From Herbiconiux moechotypicola (GTDB lineage: Bacteria; Actinomycetota; Actinomycetes; Actinomycetales; Microbacteriaceae): a DNA stretch of 64,000 nt. The notes below the pieces were generated by a model that saw only the letters and a program-made list of their open reading frames with translations, made no database searches and was not told the origin of the DNA. Positions 52,489 through 61,864 of the stretch are shown piece by piece. Numbering within the stretch: the first letter of the stretch is position 1; each line of letters opens with the position of its first letter. Made by a program: the position numbers and the translations under genes. The stretch covers positions 93,668 through 157,667 of the forward strand of contig NZ_JANLCN010000011.1 of assembly GCF_024979255.1 (NCBI RefSeq), read 5' to 3'.

Positions 52489-54206
52489 GGCAGCTCCACC
52501 CTCACCCGGGTCCCCTCCCCTGCGGGCGAGTCGAGCACGAGCACCCCGCCCAGCGCATCGACCCGATTGGCGAGCCCCTCCAGTCCCGTGCCCGTATCCG
52601 TTCTGGCCCCGCCCCGCCCGTCGTCGGCGATCACGATCACGAGGCGCCCCCGATCGGTCGACAGCTCGACGTGCACGCGATCGGCACCCGAGTGCTTCAC
52701 CGCGTTGGTGAGGGCCTCGGCCACGATGAGGTACGCCGTGCGGGCCGTCACGGGGTCGAGGTCGCCGTCGTCGATGCGGGCGTCGAGCGTGGCGTTCAGG
52801 TCGAGCCGGTCGACGAGGTCTTCGGCGGCGGCCGAGAGACCGCGTTCGACCAGGGCCGAGGGCAGCAGCCCGTGCACGAGGCGGCGCAGTTCGGCCGCGG
52901 AGTCGTCGATGCGGCGGCGGAGGCCCGTGGCCGCCTCGGCGGTCGTGGCGGCCACCCCAGGCACGGTCGCCAGCTGCTGCGCCTCGAGTGCGAGCAGCAC
53001 CAGCTGGGCCTGGAGCCCGTCGTGCAGGTCACGCGCGATGCGGGTGCGCTCACGGTCGGCGGTCTCCACGAGCCGCAGACGCGAGTGCAGCAGCTCCTCG
53101 TTCGTGGCGAGCACCGCCGCGGTGAGCCGTTCGCGATCGAGCGCGACGGCCAGCACCCTCGCTGCCCGCAAGACCTCGTCGGGGTCGCCGACGATCCTGC
53201 TGTCGTAGTCGATCGCCCCGATCAGGCGGGAGTCGACGTGCACCTCCTGGCGCCGCCGGTGCGGATCGCCGTCGAGCGTGGGCGCGTCGGCGCCGTCGGC
53301 GCCGACGAACGCCGAGCGCTCCCCCGCCCAGTAGACCACGCGTAGCGACTCATCCCCGAGGGAGCGCGACAGCGCCACCGCCACGGCCGCGCGCGACGAC
53401 TCGGCCGCCCCCAGCCAGGCGCTCAGCGCCTCGGTCTCCCCCGTGGTGGCGTACCCGCCGAAGAGCACCCCCAGAAGGAAGACGATCGGGATGCCCTCGA
53501 TGACGGCCAGCTGCACGAGGCCGATGAGATCGGGATCGGCCACGAGCGGCGGCAGCACGACGGTCGAGAGCGGGATCGCGAGCACCGCGAGGGTGCCGTA
53601 GAGGTAGAGCGGCAGCAGCACGCGCAGGTGCGCTCGGTCGGCCGAGCGCAGACGGCCGACCAGGATGATCGCGGTCGCCACCATCACACAGAGCCCCGCC
53701 GAGAACTGCACCAGTTCGGCCGCGCGCCGGACGTCTCCGGCATCGGCGGGGAGGAGGTAGAGCGGTGCCTGCAGCACGAGCGCGACGACGTAGCAGGCCA
53801 CCACGGTCGCCACCGAGAGCCGCCCCCGCAGCCGGCCGGACGGGAACGCGTGCAGCAGATGCACCGTCACCGCGAAGATCCCGGTGGCGAACACGGCGCC
53901 GAAGGCCGTGGCGACCGGGAGGCCGAGATTGCCGAGGCCCGAGAGGAACACCGCGACCGAACCCACGAGCAGCAGCACGCCGGTTCCGCTCCCCGGCCGT
54001 CGCCACCAGGCGATCAGACCGGCGACCGCCCAGACCCAGAACACGATGGTGAAGAGAGTGACCGCGAGGCTCGCGTCGGGGTCGGCCGCCCCCACCGCCA
54101 GCTGCAGCACACCGAGCAGCAGGGCGAAGACCGCCACCAGCGACAGGGCCGCCCGCCGCGCACCCGACCGCGGCAGCCGCATCCGCGACACCGTCCCTGC
54201 GCCCAT
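52476..54206 (-). CDS. NarL-system sensor histidine kinase
   Basis: 576 residues. About eight N-terminal membrane helices, a GAF-like or linker region, a HisKA_3 dimerisation helix with the phosphorylated histidine in RERTRIARDLHDGLQAQLV (about 395), and an HATPase_c domain with TNAVKHSGAD and the glycine-rich DDGRGGARTDTGTGLEGLANRV. No extracytoplasmic sensor domain of size, so the signal is likely membrane-borne. Partner of the overlapping response regulator. Confidence 0.9.
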   Translation of the reverse strand: MGAGTVSRMRLPRSGARRAALSLVAVFALLLGVLQLAVGAADPDASLAVTLFTIVFWVWAVAGLIAWWRRPGSGTGVLLLVGSVAVFLSGLGNLGLPVATAFGAVFATGIFAVTVHLLHAFPSGRLRGRLSVATVVACYVVALVLQAPLYLLPADAGDVRRAAELVQFSAGLCVMVATAIILVGRLRSADRAHLRVLLPLYLYGTLAVLAIPLSTVVLPPLVADPDLIGLVQLAVIEGIPIVFLLGVLFGGYATTGETEALSAWLGAAESSRAAVAVALSRSLGDESLRVVYWAGERSAFVGADGADAPTLDGDPHRRRQEVHVDSRLIGAIDYDSRIVGDPDEVLRAARVLAVALDRERLTAAVLATNEELLHSRLRLVETADRERTRIARDLHDGLQAQLVLLALEAQQLATVPGVAATTAEAATGLRRRIDDSAAELRRLVHGLLPSALVERGLSAAAEDLVDRLDLNATLDARIDDGDLDPVTARTAYLIVAEALTNAVKHSGADRVHVELSTDRGRLVIVIADDGRGGARTDTGTGLEGLANRVDALGGVLVLDSPAGEGTRVRVELPCES

Positions 54207-54265
54207 CTCCCCAGCCTATCCAGGCACTGCCCGCCTCCCCGCCGACGGGTCTACACTCGTCGGCG

Positions 54266-54811
54266 ATGACCTCTTTCACCGAAGAGCCGCCCGTGCCCGA
54301 GAGCGCCGTGCCCGAGGGTGCCGTGCCCGAGCAGCGCGCCGAGCGGCTGAAGGAGCGCATCTACATCACCTTCACGGCGCTCGCCGTGGTGCTGGCGCTG
54401 TCGTCGCACGCCATCGGCCTCGATCCGGGCCAGGCGGCCCTCACCCTCCTCATCTCGGTGGGCGGTGCCGTGCTCGCCGTCTTCTGCGCCGATGTCGTCG
54501 CCCACATCGCGGTGCACCGCGTGCTGCCCACCGCCGCCGAGATGCGCCACATGTTCGCCGTCTCGTTCGGCGCCCTCGGCGTGATCGTGCTCCCGATGAT
54601 CTTCATCGGGCTCGCGGCTCTCGGGCACTGGAGCATCGAGGGGTCGCTCCGCGCCACCGTCATCGCGCTCATCGCCTCGCTCGCCGTCATCGGCTTCCTC
54701 GCGGTGCGCCGGGTGCGGCTGAGCTGGTGGAAGCGCCTGATCGTGCTGCTGCTCGAGGTGGCGCTGGGCCTGGCCGTCGTGGGCCTGGAGCTGCTCGCGC
54801 ACACGCTCTGA
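54266..54811 (+). CDS. Membrane protein, unknown
   Basis: 181 residues, about four to five membrane helices (TALAVVLALSSHAIGL, LTLLISVGGAVLAVFCADVV, ALGVIVLPMIFIGLAALGHW, VIALIASLAVIGFLAV, LIVLLLEVALGLAVVGLELL). The N-terminus carries a short tandem repeat VPESAVPEGAVPEQ, from an imperfect 15-bp DNA repeat that may vary in copy number. Function unknown. Divergent from the histidine kinase. Confidence 0.72.
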   Translation: MTSFTEEPPVPESAVPEGAVPEQRAERLKERIYITFTALAVVLALSSHAIGLDPGQAALTLLISVGGAVLAVFCADVVAHIAVHRVLPTAAEMRHMFAVSFGALGVIVLPMIFIGLAALGHWSIEGSLRATVIALIASLAVIGFLAVRRVRLSWWKRLIVLLLEVALGLAVVGLELLAHTL

Positions 54812-54831
54812 CCTCGTGAGAGGCTGACTGC

Positions 54832-55467
54832 ATGGACAACCTCGAGCGCATGCACTCCGGCCGCATCTACGATCCCAACGAGCCCGAGCTCGCCGCCGAG
54901 CAGACCGCCGCGCTCGAATTGCTCTACGACTTCAACGCCACGCGGCCCTCCGAGTCGGCTCGCCGCACCGAGCTGCTCGGCCGCATGTTCGGCTCACTCG
55001 GCGCCGATTGCTACATCGAGCCTCCGTTGCACGCCAACTGGGCGGGCCGGCATGTGCACCTCGGCGACCGCGTCTATGCGAACTTCGGGCTCACCCTCGT
55101 CGACGACACGACGATCCGCATCGGCGACCGGGTCATGTTCGGACCGAACGTGACCATCACCACGGCGGGTCACCCCGTCGACCCGGAGCTGCGTTCGGAG
55201 GCGGCCCAGTTCAACCTGCCGGTGACCATCGGCTCCAACGTGTGGATCGGCGCCGGCGCGCTCATCATGCCGGGCGTGAGCATCGGCGACGACTCGGTCA
55301 TCGGCGCGGGCAGCGTGGTCACCCGGGACATCCCCGCCGGAGTGGTGGCGCTCGGCGCACCCTGCCGGGTGGTGCGGGAGATCGGCGAGCACGACCGCGA
55401 GTTCTACTGGCGCGACCGGCGGATCGACCTCACCCTCGAGGAGTACCGGGCCCTTCGAGCCGACTGA
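54832..55467 (+). CDS. Sugar O-acetyltransferase, hexapeptide-repeat (Maa-like)
   Basis: 211 residues. An N-terminal helical Mac domain (RMHSGRIYDPNEPELAAEQTAALELLYDFNATRP) leads into a left-handed beta-helix of hexapeptide repeats (VHLGDRVYANFGLTLVDDTTIRIGDRVMFGPNV...VTIGSNVWIGAGALIMPGVSIGDDSVIGAGSVV). The catalytic histidine lies in TAGHPVDPELR. Acetylates a sugar from acetyl-CoA. Starts 20 bp after the membrane-protein gene. Confidence 0.9.
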   Translation: MDNLERMHSGRIYDPNEPELAAEQTAALELLYDFNATRPSESARRTELLGRMFGSLGADCYIEPPLHANWAGRHVHLGDRVYANFGLTLVDDTTIRIGDRVMFGPNVTITTAGHPVDPELRSEAAQFNLPVTIGSNVWIGAGALIMPGVSIGDDSVIGAGSVVTRDIPAGVVALGAPCRVVREIGEHDREFYWRDRRIDLTLEEYRALRAD

Positions 55468-55473
55468 CCGCGC

Positions 55474-56685
55474 TCAGGCAGGCGGGCGCTGCAGGTACCG
55501 GCGGCTCGAGGCGAGCACGACCGCCCCGGCGACCACGGCCAAGGCTGTCACCACCAGGAGGATCGTGGTGACCGGGACGGCACCGGCCAGCGCCGCGATG
55601 CCGGCGGGCGCCAGGAACCCGACGTAGGCGACGGCGTAGAACACCCCGGTGAGCCCGGCGAGGTCGCGGTCGGTCGCGATCGCCTGCACCTCGAGCAGCG
55701 CGGAGACGAGAGCGATGCCCATGCCCGCGCCGATCACGGCGTTGGCGACGATGCCGAGCCACACCGACTGCACCGCCACCGCGCCCGTCACGAGCGCGAG
55801 CCCGGCGGCCATCACGAACACCGCCGTCACCAGTCCACGCGCCGATCGCGGCGAGTGCAGGCGCTTGGCGAGGGGCTGGACGAGGCTCGACACCCCGAGG
55901 GCGACGACGGTCGCCGCCGTGGCGAAGAGGAGTCCGTTCTCGCCGGTGGCCGCCGCCAGTCGTGTGGGCAGGTAGCCGTAGCCGACGGCCGCCGAGAGGA
56001 AGATCCAGGGTGCGGCGACCGCGACCACGCGCACGAATCGGCGGTGGCCGGCGCTCGGCACCCTGAGTTGCCGCCACCACGGGCCGCTCACGCCGCCGAG
56101 CAGGTTGGTCTCGGGCGCACGCGCCACGATCACGAGGAACGGGGCCGTCACGGCGAGGTGGATGAGGAAGGGCAGCACCTCGGGGTACGGCCCCCACTGG
56201 GCGAGCAGCCCGGCGATCAGGGCTCCGAGACCCGACCCGAGGGTGAAGGCGAGCGCGGCCCGGCGGGCCCCGGCCGAGCGGTCGGCCCCCTGGTCCCACG
56301 GTGACTGCGAGAGCTCCTTGACCCAGCTCGTGCCCACGGCCATGGCCACCCCGACCGTCACACCCGAGAGCAGCCGGCCCGCCACCAGGAAGGCGCCGTT
56401 CAGCCCGCCGAGCGCGAGCATCCCGCTGCCGAGCAGCGCGGCCACGACCCCGACCACCATCACGGGCCGCCTGCCGTGGCGGTCGGAGAGCGAGCCCGCC
56501 ACGAGCAGTGCGGGCGCGAGCCCGAGCACGTAGACGCCGAGGAGCGACGTGACGAACACCGGGGAGAAGTGCTCGCGCTGCTCGTAGAGCAGCAGCATCG
56601 GGCTGAACTGGTTGCCGCCCCACGAGCACACGAACACGGTGCCCCACACGAGCAGCCAGTGCCTGCCCGCGGGCCGCACGGTCAC
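55474..56685 (-). CDS. MFS transporter
   Basis: 403 residues, 12 or so helices. Motif A in VAGSLSDRHGRRPVMVVGV, with FLVAGRLLSGVTVGVAMAVGTSWVKEL following, as in sugar- or drug-efflux MFS. ATG overlaps the GntR stop (ATGA), so regulator and transporter are one transcript, probably induced by the transported compound. Confidence 0.86.
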   Translation of the reverse strand: MTVRPAGRHWLLVWGTVFVCSWGGNQFSPMLLLYEQREHFSPVFVTSLLGVYVLGLAPALLVAGSLSDRHGRRPVMVVGVVAALLGSGMLALGGLNGAFLVAGRLLSGVTVGVAMAVGTSWVKELSQSPWDQGADRSAGARRAALAFTLGSGLGALIAGLLAQWGPYPEVLPFLIHLAVTAPFLVIVARAPETNLLGGVSGPWWRQLRVPSAGHRRFVRVVAVAAPWIFLSAAVGYGYLPTRLAAATGENGLLFATAATVVALGVSSLVQPLAKRLHSPRSARGLVTAVFVMAAGLALVTGAVAVQSVWLGIVANAVIGAGMGIALVSALLEVQAIATDRDLAGLTGVFYAVAYVGFLAPAGIAALAGAVPVTTILLVVTALAVVAGAVVLASSRRYLQRPPA

Positions 56686-57308
56686 AGTGCGCCGCCGTGG
56701 GCGGCCACGTGCTCGTGCAGAACGGCGCCGTAGGCGGTGGCGTCGTCGGCCGCCAGCGCGGCGGCGAGCATCCGGTGCTCATCGAGGCTCAGAGCGAGCC
56801 GGTCGGGCCGCACACGCATGAGCTGGTGCCGCAGGCGCTGCTGCCGGTCGGCGAGCAGGCGCGACACCTGGTCGGCCACCGCGTTGCGCGCCGCGGCGAC
56901 GACGAGCTGGTGGAACGTCGCGTCGGCCTCCACGAAGCGCTCCACGTCGCCGCTCACGACCGCGCTCGCCTGCTCGTCGAGCGCGGCGGCGAGACTCCGC
57001 GCGGTCTCGGCACCCCGGCCCTCGGCGCACACGCGCGCCGCGCACGCGGACTCGACCGCCTCGCGCATCTCGAGCACGTCGGCCGACTCGCGCGGCGACA
57101 TGGGTGCCACGACGGCGCCCTTGCGGCCCTCGAGGGAGAGCAGTCCTTCCGCCCCGAGGCGCAGGAAGGCCTCGTGCACAGGGGTGCGGCTCAGCTCGAG
57201 GGCGGTGCACACCTCGCCCTCGCTGAGGGTCGCTCCCCCGGCGTAGTCGCCGCGGATGATGGCGGCCTTGGTGAAGTCGTAGGCCTTCTCGGATGCGCGA
57301 TCGTTCAC
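56682..57308 (-). CDS. GntR/FadR-type regulator (FCD domain)
   Basis: 208 residues from GTG 57308. Winged HTH (DFTKAAIIRGDYAGGATLSEGEVCTALELSRTPVHEAFLRLGAEGLLSLEGRKGAVV) followed by an FCD ligand-binding domain (SADVLEMREAVESACAARV...DEQASAVVSGDVERFVEADATFHQLVVAAARN...LSLDEHRMLAAAL) with the metal-binding Asp/His set. Represses its own operon through the palindrome just upstream. Confidence 0.9.
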   Translation of the reverse strand: MNDRASEKAYDFTKAAIIRGDYAGGATLSEGEVCTALELSRTPVHEAFLRLGAEGLLSLEGRKGAVVAPMSPRESADVLEMREAVESACAARVCAEGRGAETARSLAAALDEQASAVVSGDVERFVEADATFHQLVVAAARNAVADQVSRLLADRQQRLRHQLMRVRPDRLALSLDEHRMLAAALAADDATAYGAVLHEHVAAHGGAL

Positions 57309-57323
57309 ATCAGCTAACTTACC

Positions 57324-57349
57324 GCATGCATGCATCGATGCATGCATGC
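57324..57349. promoter_or_regulatory. 26-bp perfect palindrome at GntR promoter
   Basis: GCATGCATGCATC and its exact reverse complement abut with no spacer. Five ATGCAT steps lie in a row around a central ATCGAT. It starts 16 bp upstream of the GntR start codon; GntR/FCD operators are short palindromes, so autoregulation is likely. Confidence 0.65.
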
Positions 57350-57354
57350 AGTAC

Positions 57355-58812
57355 TCATGGTTGCAGCGACGGCGCTTCGATCCCGAACTCCCGCGCGAGT
57401 GCGCGGCGTGCGGCGTACCACCCGGAGAGCCCGTGCACGCCGGGCCCGGGCGGTGTCGACGACGAGCACAGATAGACGCCCCGGAGCGGTGTGCGCCAGG
57501 GGTCGAGCGAGAGCACCGGCCGCGCCACGAGCTGACGCAGGTCGGCCGCCCCCGCGGCGATGTCTCCGCCCACGTAGTTCGGATCGTACTCCGCGAGCCG
57601 TTCGGCGCTCCGTGCCGCGGAGGCGAGCACCACGTCGCGGAAGCCCGGCGCGAACCGCTCGATCTGCCGGGTGATCGCCTCGGTCGGGTCGGCTCGCGAT
57701 CCGTGGGGAACGTGCGTGTAGGCCCACAGCACGTGGCGGCCCTCCGGTGCCCTCGTCGCGTCGACCGCGCTGGGCTGGGCGACGAGCACGTACGGGTCGT
57801 CGGAGGAACGTCCGGCGGCCACCGCCGCCTCGGCCGCCGCGATGGCGGAGCGGGTGCCGCCGAGGTGGAGCGTGCCCGCGGCCGCGAGCTCGGGCACCGC
57901 CCAGGGCACGGGTTCGGCGAGGGCGAAGTCGACCTTGGCGGCTCCCGGCCCATACCGGAAACGCGCGAGGGCCCGCCGGTAGCGGCGCGGCAGCCGGCCG
58001 TCGCGGTCGAGCCCGAGCAGCCCCTTCGGCGAGACGTCGAGCAGCACCGCCCGCGCCGGCGGCAGCTCCGCGAGCGATCCGACCGGCGTGCCCGTGATCA
58101 GCTCACCCCCGTGGGCGAGCAGATCGGCCACGAGGGCGTCGACGATGCTCTGGCTCCCACTCAGCGGCACGGGCCAGCCCCGCGCGTGCGCGGTGACGCC
58201 GAGCGAGAACGCCGCACCGGCCGCGGCGAGTCCGCCGATCGGCTGGATGGCGTGGGCGCCGATCCCGGCGAGCATCGCGGGCGCCACCTCGCCCGAGAAT
58301 CGCACGCTCCGGAACGGAGTGGCCAGCTCGAGGCTCCGCGCCCCGAACCAGGCCGCGGCCAGCGGATGCGCGGGGATCCGCAGCAGGTGCGACCCGGTGA
58401 ACTGCGCCACCTCGTCGGCGCGCGCCACCAGCGGGCCGAACAGACCGCGCCACGCCCGGCCGTCGCTCCCGAGCGCATCGGCCGTGCGATCGAGGTCGCG
58501 GTAGGCGATCCCGGCGCGCCGGCCGTCGAGCGGATGCGCGTACGAGATCTCGGGCACGGCGAACCCGATCCGCCGCGTGAGGCCGAAGCTCCTGAAGAAC
58601 CCCGACGACAGGGCGAGCGGATGCACGGCCGAGCAGACGTCGTGACGGAACCCCGGCAGCGTGAGTTCGGCGGTGCGGGCGCCGCCGCCCGCAGTCGCCT
58701 CCCGCTCGTACAGCCGCACCGCGAGCCCCGCACGGGCGAGGGTGACGGCGGCGGCGAGCCCGTTCGGGCCCGCCCCCACCACCACGGCGTCGACCGCGGA
58801 ATCGGTGCGCAC
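57355..58812 (-). CDS. FAD-dependent oxidoreductase, phytoene-desaturase-like
   Basis: 485 residues from GTG 58812. N-terminal dinucleotide motif VVVGAGPNGLAAAVTLARAGLAVRLYEREATAGGGARTAEL is the CrtI/FAD amine-oxidase signature; GGLAAAGAAFSLGVTAHARGW and the C-terminal RGVYLCSSSTPPGPGVHGLSGWYAA fit the C-terminal FAD motif of phytoene-desaturase-type proteins. No other carotenoid genes are near, so the substrate may be different. Third after PucR in its operon. Confidence 0.86.
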   Translation of the reverse strand: MRTDSAVDAVVVGAGPNGLAAAVTLARAGLAVRLYEREATAGGGARTAELTLPGFRHDVCSAVHPLALSSGFFRSFGLTRRIGFAVPEISYAHPLDGRRAGIAYRDLDRTADALGSDGRAWRGLFGPLVARADEVAQFTGSHLLRIPAHPLAAAWFGARSLELATPFRSVRFSGEVAPAMLAGIGAHAIQPIGGLAAAGAAFSLGVTAHARGWPVPLSGSQSIVDALVADLLAHGGELITGTPVGSLAELPPARAVLLDVSPKGLLGLDRDGRLPRRYRRALARFRYGPGAAKVDFALAEPVPWAVPELAAAGTLHLGGTRSAIAAAEAAVAAGRSSDDPYVLVAQPSAVDATRAPEGRHVLWAYTHVPHGSRADPTEAITRQIERFAPGFRDVVLASAARSAERLAEYDPNYVGGDIAAGAADLRQLVARPVLSLDPWRTPLRGVYLCSSSTPPGPGVHGLSGWYAARRALAREFGIEAPSLQP

Positions 58813-58824
58813 GGCGGGCTCCGC

Positions 58825-59100
58825 TCAGCGCTGCTCGGTGAGCACGCCGCCGCCCTTGAGGTACTTGACGGTCTTGAGGGTGCGCACGAGCACCACGGTC
58901 GCGACGGTGAGGAGGATGGCGACGCTCACGAAACCGAGCACGACGAGCCAGGGGCCGATCTCGTCGATGAACGCCCAGTGGCCGATGATCTGGAACACGT
59001 CGGCGACCGCGGCCACATAGATCAGTCCCACGGCGATGAAGCTCGTGCGCGGCGACGGGTTCTTGCGGTTCTTCATCATGAGATAGACCATGTCGCTCAC
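58825..59100 (-). CDS. Small membrane protein, unknown
   Basis: About 91 residues from GTG 59100 (or ATG 59091). Two membrane helices (FIAVGLIYVAAVADVFQIIGHW and PWLVVLGFVSVAILLTVATVVLV) and a basic tail (RTLKTVKYLKGGG). Sits 1 bp after the flavoprotein gene's stop and 12 bp before the phytoene-desaturase-like gene, so surely in the operon. Possibly anchors or supports a redox partner. Confidence 0.7.
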   Translation of the reverse strand: MSDMVYLMMKNRKNPSPRTSFIAVGLIYVAAVADVFQIIGHWAFIDEIGPWLVVLGFVSVAILLTVATVVLVRTLKTVKYLKGGGVLTEQR

Positions 59101-59101
59101 G

Positions 59102-60211
59102 CTAGCGGGTCGGATGGCGCTCCGCGTCGAGCGCGCGCACGATGTCTCCCACCGCGGCGCGGCCGGCCCGGTTCGCCCCCACCGTCGATTGCGACGGGCC
59201 GAATCCGACGAGGTGCACCCGGGGGTCGGCGACCACGCGGGTGCCGCTGACCGCGATCCCCCCGCCGGGGTTCTCGAGACCGAGCGGCCCGAGGTGGGCG
59301 AGCGCCGGGCGGAAGCCTGTCGCCCAGAGGATGGTGTCGACCGAGGTGAAACTGCCGTCCGCCTCACGGACTCCGTAGGGCTCGATCGCGACGAACATGG
59401 GCCGGCGTTCCAGTGCGCCCCGGCGGGCGGCCTCCAGTGCGTACGGGGTCCAGACCAGTCCGGTGTACGAGACGATGCTGCCGACCGGCCGGCCGGCCTC
59501 CGCGTCGGCGGTCACGCGGGTGATGGTGTCCCTCCCCAGGGTCTCGTGCTCGAACGGGCCGTCGTGGAACACCGGTGGCCGCCGGGTGTACCAGAGCGTG
59601 GTGGCGACCCGGGAGATCTCTTCGAGCTGCTGCACCGCCGAGATGCCGCCGCCCACGATCGCCACCCTGCGCCCCCGGAACTCCTCGGCGCCGACGTACT
59701 CCGAGGTGTGCAACTGACGGCCCAGAAAACCCTCCCGACCCGGATACCTCGGATGGAGCGGGTTCGTCCACGTGCCGGTCGCGTTCACGACGAATCGCGT
59801 GCGCCAGCCACCCGCATCCGTCTCGACCTCGAGCTCTCCGCGGGGATCGGCGTCGACCCGGCGCACCGACGACACCCGCACCGGCCTCAGGATCGGAAAG
59901 CGGAAGCGCTCCTCGTAACCGGCGAAGTAGCGGGGCACGGCGAGCCTGCTGGGCTCGCTCTCGTCGACCGGCGGCACCGGGAAGCCGGGCAGATCGAAGA
60001 TGCCGTTCACCGTGCCCATGCGCAGCGACTCCCACCGGTGCGACCAGGCACCGCCGGGGTTGGCGTCGGCGTCGAGCACCACGAAGGTGCGCTCGGCGGA
60101 CGGCATCTCGAGCGCTGACGCGAACCCTCGACGCTGCAGATGGTAGGCAGCGGAGAGACCGGCCTGACCGGCGCCGATCACGACGACGGTGGCGCGGCGC
60201 GGTGACTCCAT
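59102..60211 (-). CDS. Flavin-containing monooxygenase-like oxidoreductase
   Basis: 369 residues. FAD motif VVIGAGQAGLSAAYHLQRRG, NADPH motif VAIVGGGISAVQQLEEI, and WSHRWESLRMGTVNGIFDLPG with the second-half DTILWATGFRP, as in FMO/YUCCA-type enzymes and the group found in amine or sulfur oxidation. Lies 2 bp after the PucR gene, coupling it to that regulator. Confidence 0.85.
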   Translation of the reverse strand: MESPRRATVVVIGAGQAGLSAAYHLQRRGFASALEMPSAERTFVVLDADANPGGAWSHRWESLRMGTVNGIFDLPGFPVPPVDESEPSRLAVPRYFAGYEERFRFPILRPVRVSSVRRVDADPRGELEVETDAGGWRTRFVVNATGTWTNPLHPRYPGREGFLGRQLHTSEYVGAEEFRGRRVAIVGGGISAVQQLEEISRVATTLWYTRRPPVFHDGPFEHETLGRDTITRVTADAEAGRPVGSIVSYTGLVWTPYALEAARRGALERRPMFVAIEPYGVREADGSFTSVDTILWATGFRPALAHLGPLGLENPGGGIAVSGTRVVADPRVHLVGFGPSQSTVGANRAGRAAVGDIVRALDAERHPTR

Positions 60212-60213
60212 GC

Positions 60214-61743
60214 TCAGTGCAACGCCGCCGGCGGCGAGATGTTCCGGTCTGCCTCGCTCGCTCGCAGCAGCGCCCAGAGCTCCGCCCGGCCGCCGAAGCC
60301 GTCGAGGTCGAGACCGGTCGCCGCCGCCAGCTCGGTCATGTGCTGCTTGAGCGTGTGCCGGTGCAGGCCGAGCTCCCGCGACGCGGGGTCCCAGGCGCCC
60401 TGGTGCTCGAGCCAGACCCCGGCCTCGCGCAACCGGTCCGGCCCCTCCGGCGTCTGCCGCACCGGGTTCAGCCGCCGCCGTGCGAGCTCGGCCACACCGG
60501 TTGCCGTCAGCAGTCCGAACACGCTCGCCGAGCTGAGCTCGTGAAACCCGAGAACCCCTGGTTCCTGCGCGGCCTCCAGGGCTGTCACGGCCTCGGTGAG
60601 CGCCTCCCCCAGACGGTTCCAGCCCGCAGGATCGGAGCCACCCGCCGGAACGCCGCCGGCGGCCAGACGCGCGGCCACCTCGTCGGAACCCCCGTGGTCG
60701 GAGAGCACGAGAAGGCGGTCGCCCTCGACGACCACCAGCAACCGGCGGTGCGGAGAGATGCCCAAGCGCTCGAGCGCGTCGAGTTCGCCCGCGGGGAGGT
60801 CGTCGACACGGGCGGCGAGCACCCGGAACGGCTCCTCGGGCAGGCCGACACCGTGGTGCTCGAGAGCGCTGCGCACGGCGTCCACCCCGGCGGTGCCGCG
60901 CTGGCGCAGAACCGCCAGCAGCTGCGGGGCGATGGCCCGCAGAGCCAGGCGGCGGTCGTCGTCGTGCTCGAGGGCCAGCTCGGTCAGCGCCGCGAGCACC
61001 GTGACCACCGAGGTCTCCAGCGGGTCGAACGGCGTCTCGCGCTCCACGACGAGCGCGCCGGAGAGCCGGCCCGCCCCGCCGAGGGTCTGGGCGCTCCACC
61101 ACCTGTCCGACTCCGCACCGCTGTCGCGTGCGCGTCTCCCCCTCATGATCAGCGCGATCGCCCTGGCCCGCACGGCCTCACCCGCCCGCCCCTCCAGCAC
61201 GGTGCCGTCGGAGTCGAGCACGCCGATCCGGGCCCCGAGCCGCTGCGAGGCCGATCGCACGGCGGCCGCGAGCCCGCCCGCGCTCAGTACCGCACTCGAC
61301 ACCGCCTCCTGTGCGTCGAGCGCGTCCTGCAGGCGCGCGCGCCCCTCTGCCGCCACCCGGTCGGCGATGAAGCGGCTCACCGCGATGAACGGGGTGGCGT
61401 AGGGAACCTCCAGCAGGGCGAGCCCGGCATCGAGGCAGGCCCGCACGAGCTCGTCGGGCGTTCCGTCGCGCACCACTTCGGTGCCGAAGCCGAGCGCCAC
61501 CACCCCGGCGCCGGTCAGCCGGGCGACATAGGCCGAGTACGGCCGCAGGTCTCCGGGCGCCAGGCCCGTGAACTGACGGCCGGTGGTCAGGAGCAGCTGT
61601 CCCGGTTCGAGGAAGGGCGTGGGGTCGTCGAGATCGGAGGAGTGCGACCAGTCGACCACGGCGGGCTCGCCCGGCCCGGCCGGAGCGAGCAGCGTCAGCG
61701 CCAGCCGCGTCTCGGCGAGCAGTTCATCGATCGACACCGGCAT
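60214..61743 (-). CDS. PucR-family transcriptional regulator
   Basis: 509 residues from ATG 61743 (MPVSIDELL). N-terminal PucR domain (DDPTPFLEPGQLLLTTGRQF...GVVALGFGTEVV), a GGDEF-like middle, and the C-terminal HTH (LREAGVWLEHQGAWDPASRELGLHRHTLKQHMTELAAATGLDLDGFGGRAELWALLRA). PucR regulators control purine, amine and GABA catabolism, which fits the divergent transaminase gene gabT and the following amine-oxidising operon. Confidence 0.9.
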   Translation of the reverse strand: MPVSIDELLAETRLALTLLAPAGPGEPAVVDWSHSSDLDDPTPFLEPGQLLLTTGRQFTGLAPGDLRPYSAYVARLTGAGVVALGFGTEVVRDGTPDELVRACLDAGLALLEVPYATPFIAVSRFIADRVAAEGRARLQDALDAQEAVSSAVLSAGGLAAAVRSASQRLGARIGVLDSDGTVLEGRAGEAVRARAIALIMRGRRARDSGAESDRWWSAQTLGGAGRLSGALVVERETPFDPLETSVVTVLAALTELALEHDDDRRLALRAIAPQLLAVLRQRGTAGVDAVRSALEHHGVGLPEEPFRVLAARVDDLPAGELDALERLGISPHRRLLVVVEGDRLLVLSDHGGSDEVAARLAAGGVPAGGSDPAGWNRLGEALTEAVTALEAAQEPGVLGFHELSSASVFGLLTATGVAELARRRLNPVRQTPEGPDRLREAGVWLEHQGAWDPASRELGLHRHTLKQHMTELAAATGLDLDGFGGRAELWALLRASEADRNISPPAALH

Positions 61744-61864
61744 CGCGCATCCTCTCGTCGCTGCCATTCTGGCAGAGAACAACCATTCGATTGCCACTAC
61801 GGCAGATGGAGGATCACGCTCCACTCACTAGCTTGGGCAGCACACCCACCTCGAGGAGGCCACC

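Noticed and set aside
59102..61102. A 666-residue minus-strand frame
   Set aside because: The N-terminal 297 residues are shadow of PucR; the FMO-like protein begins at ATG 60211.
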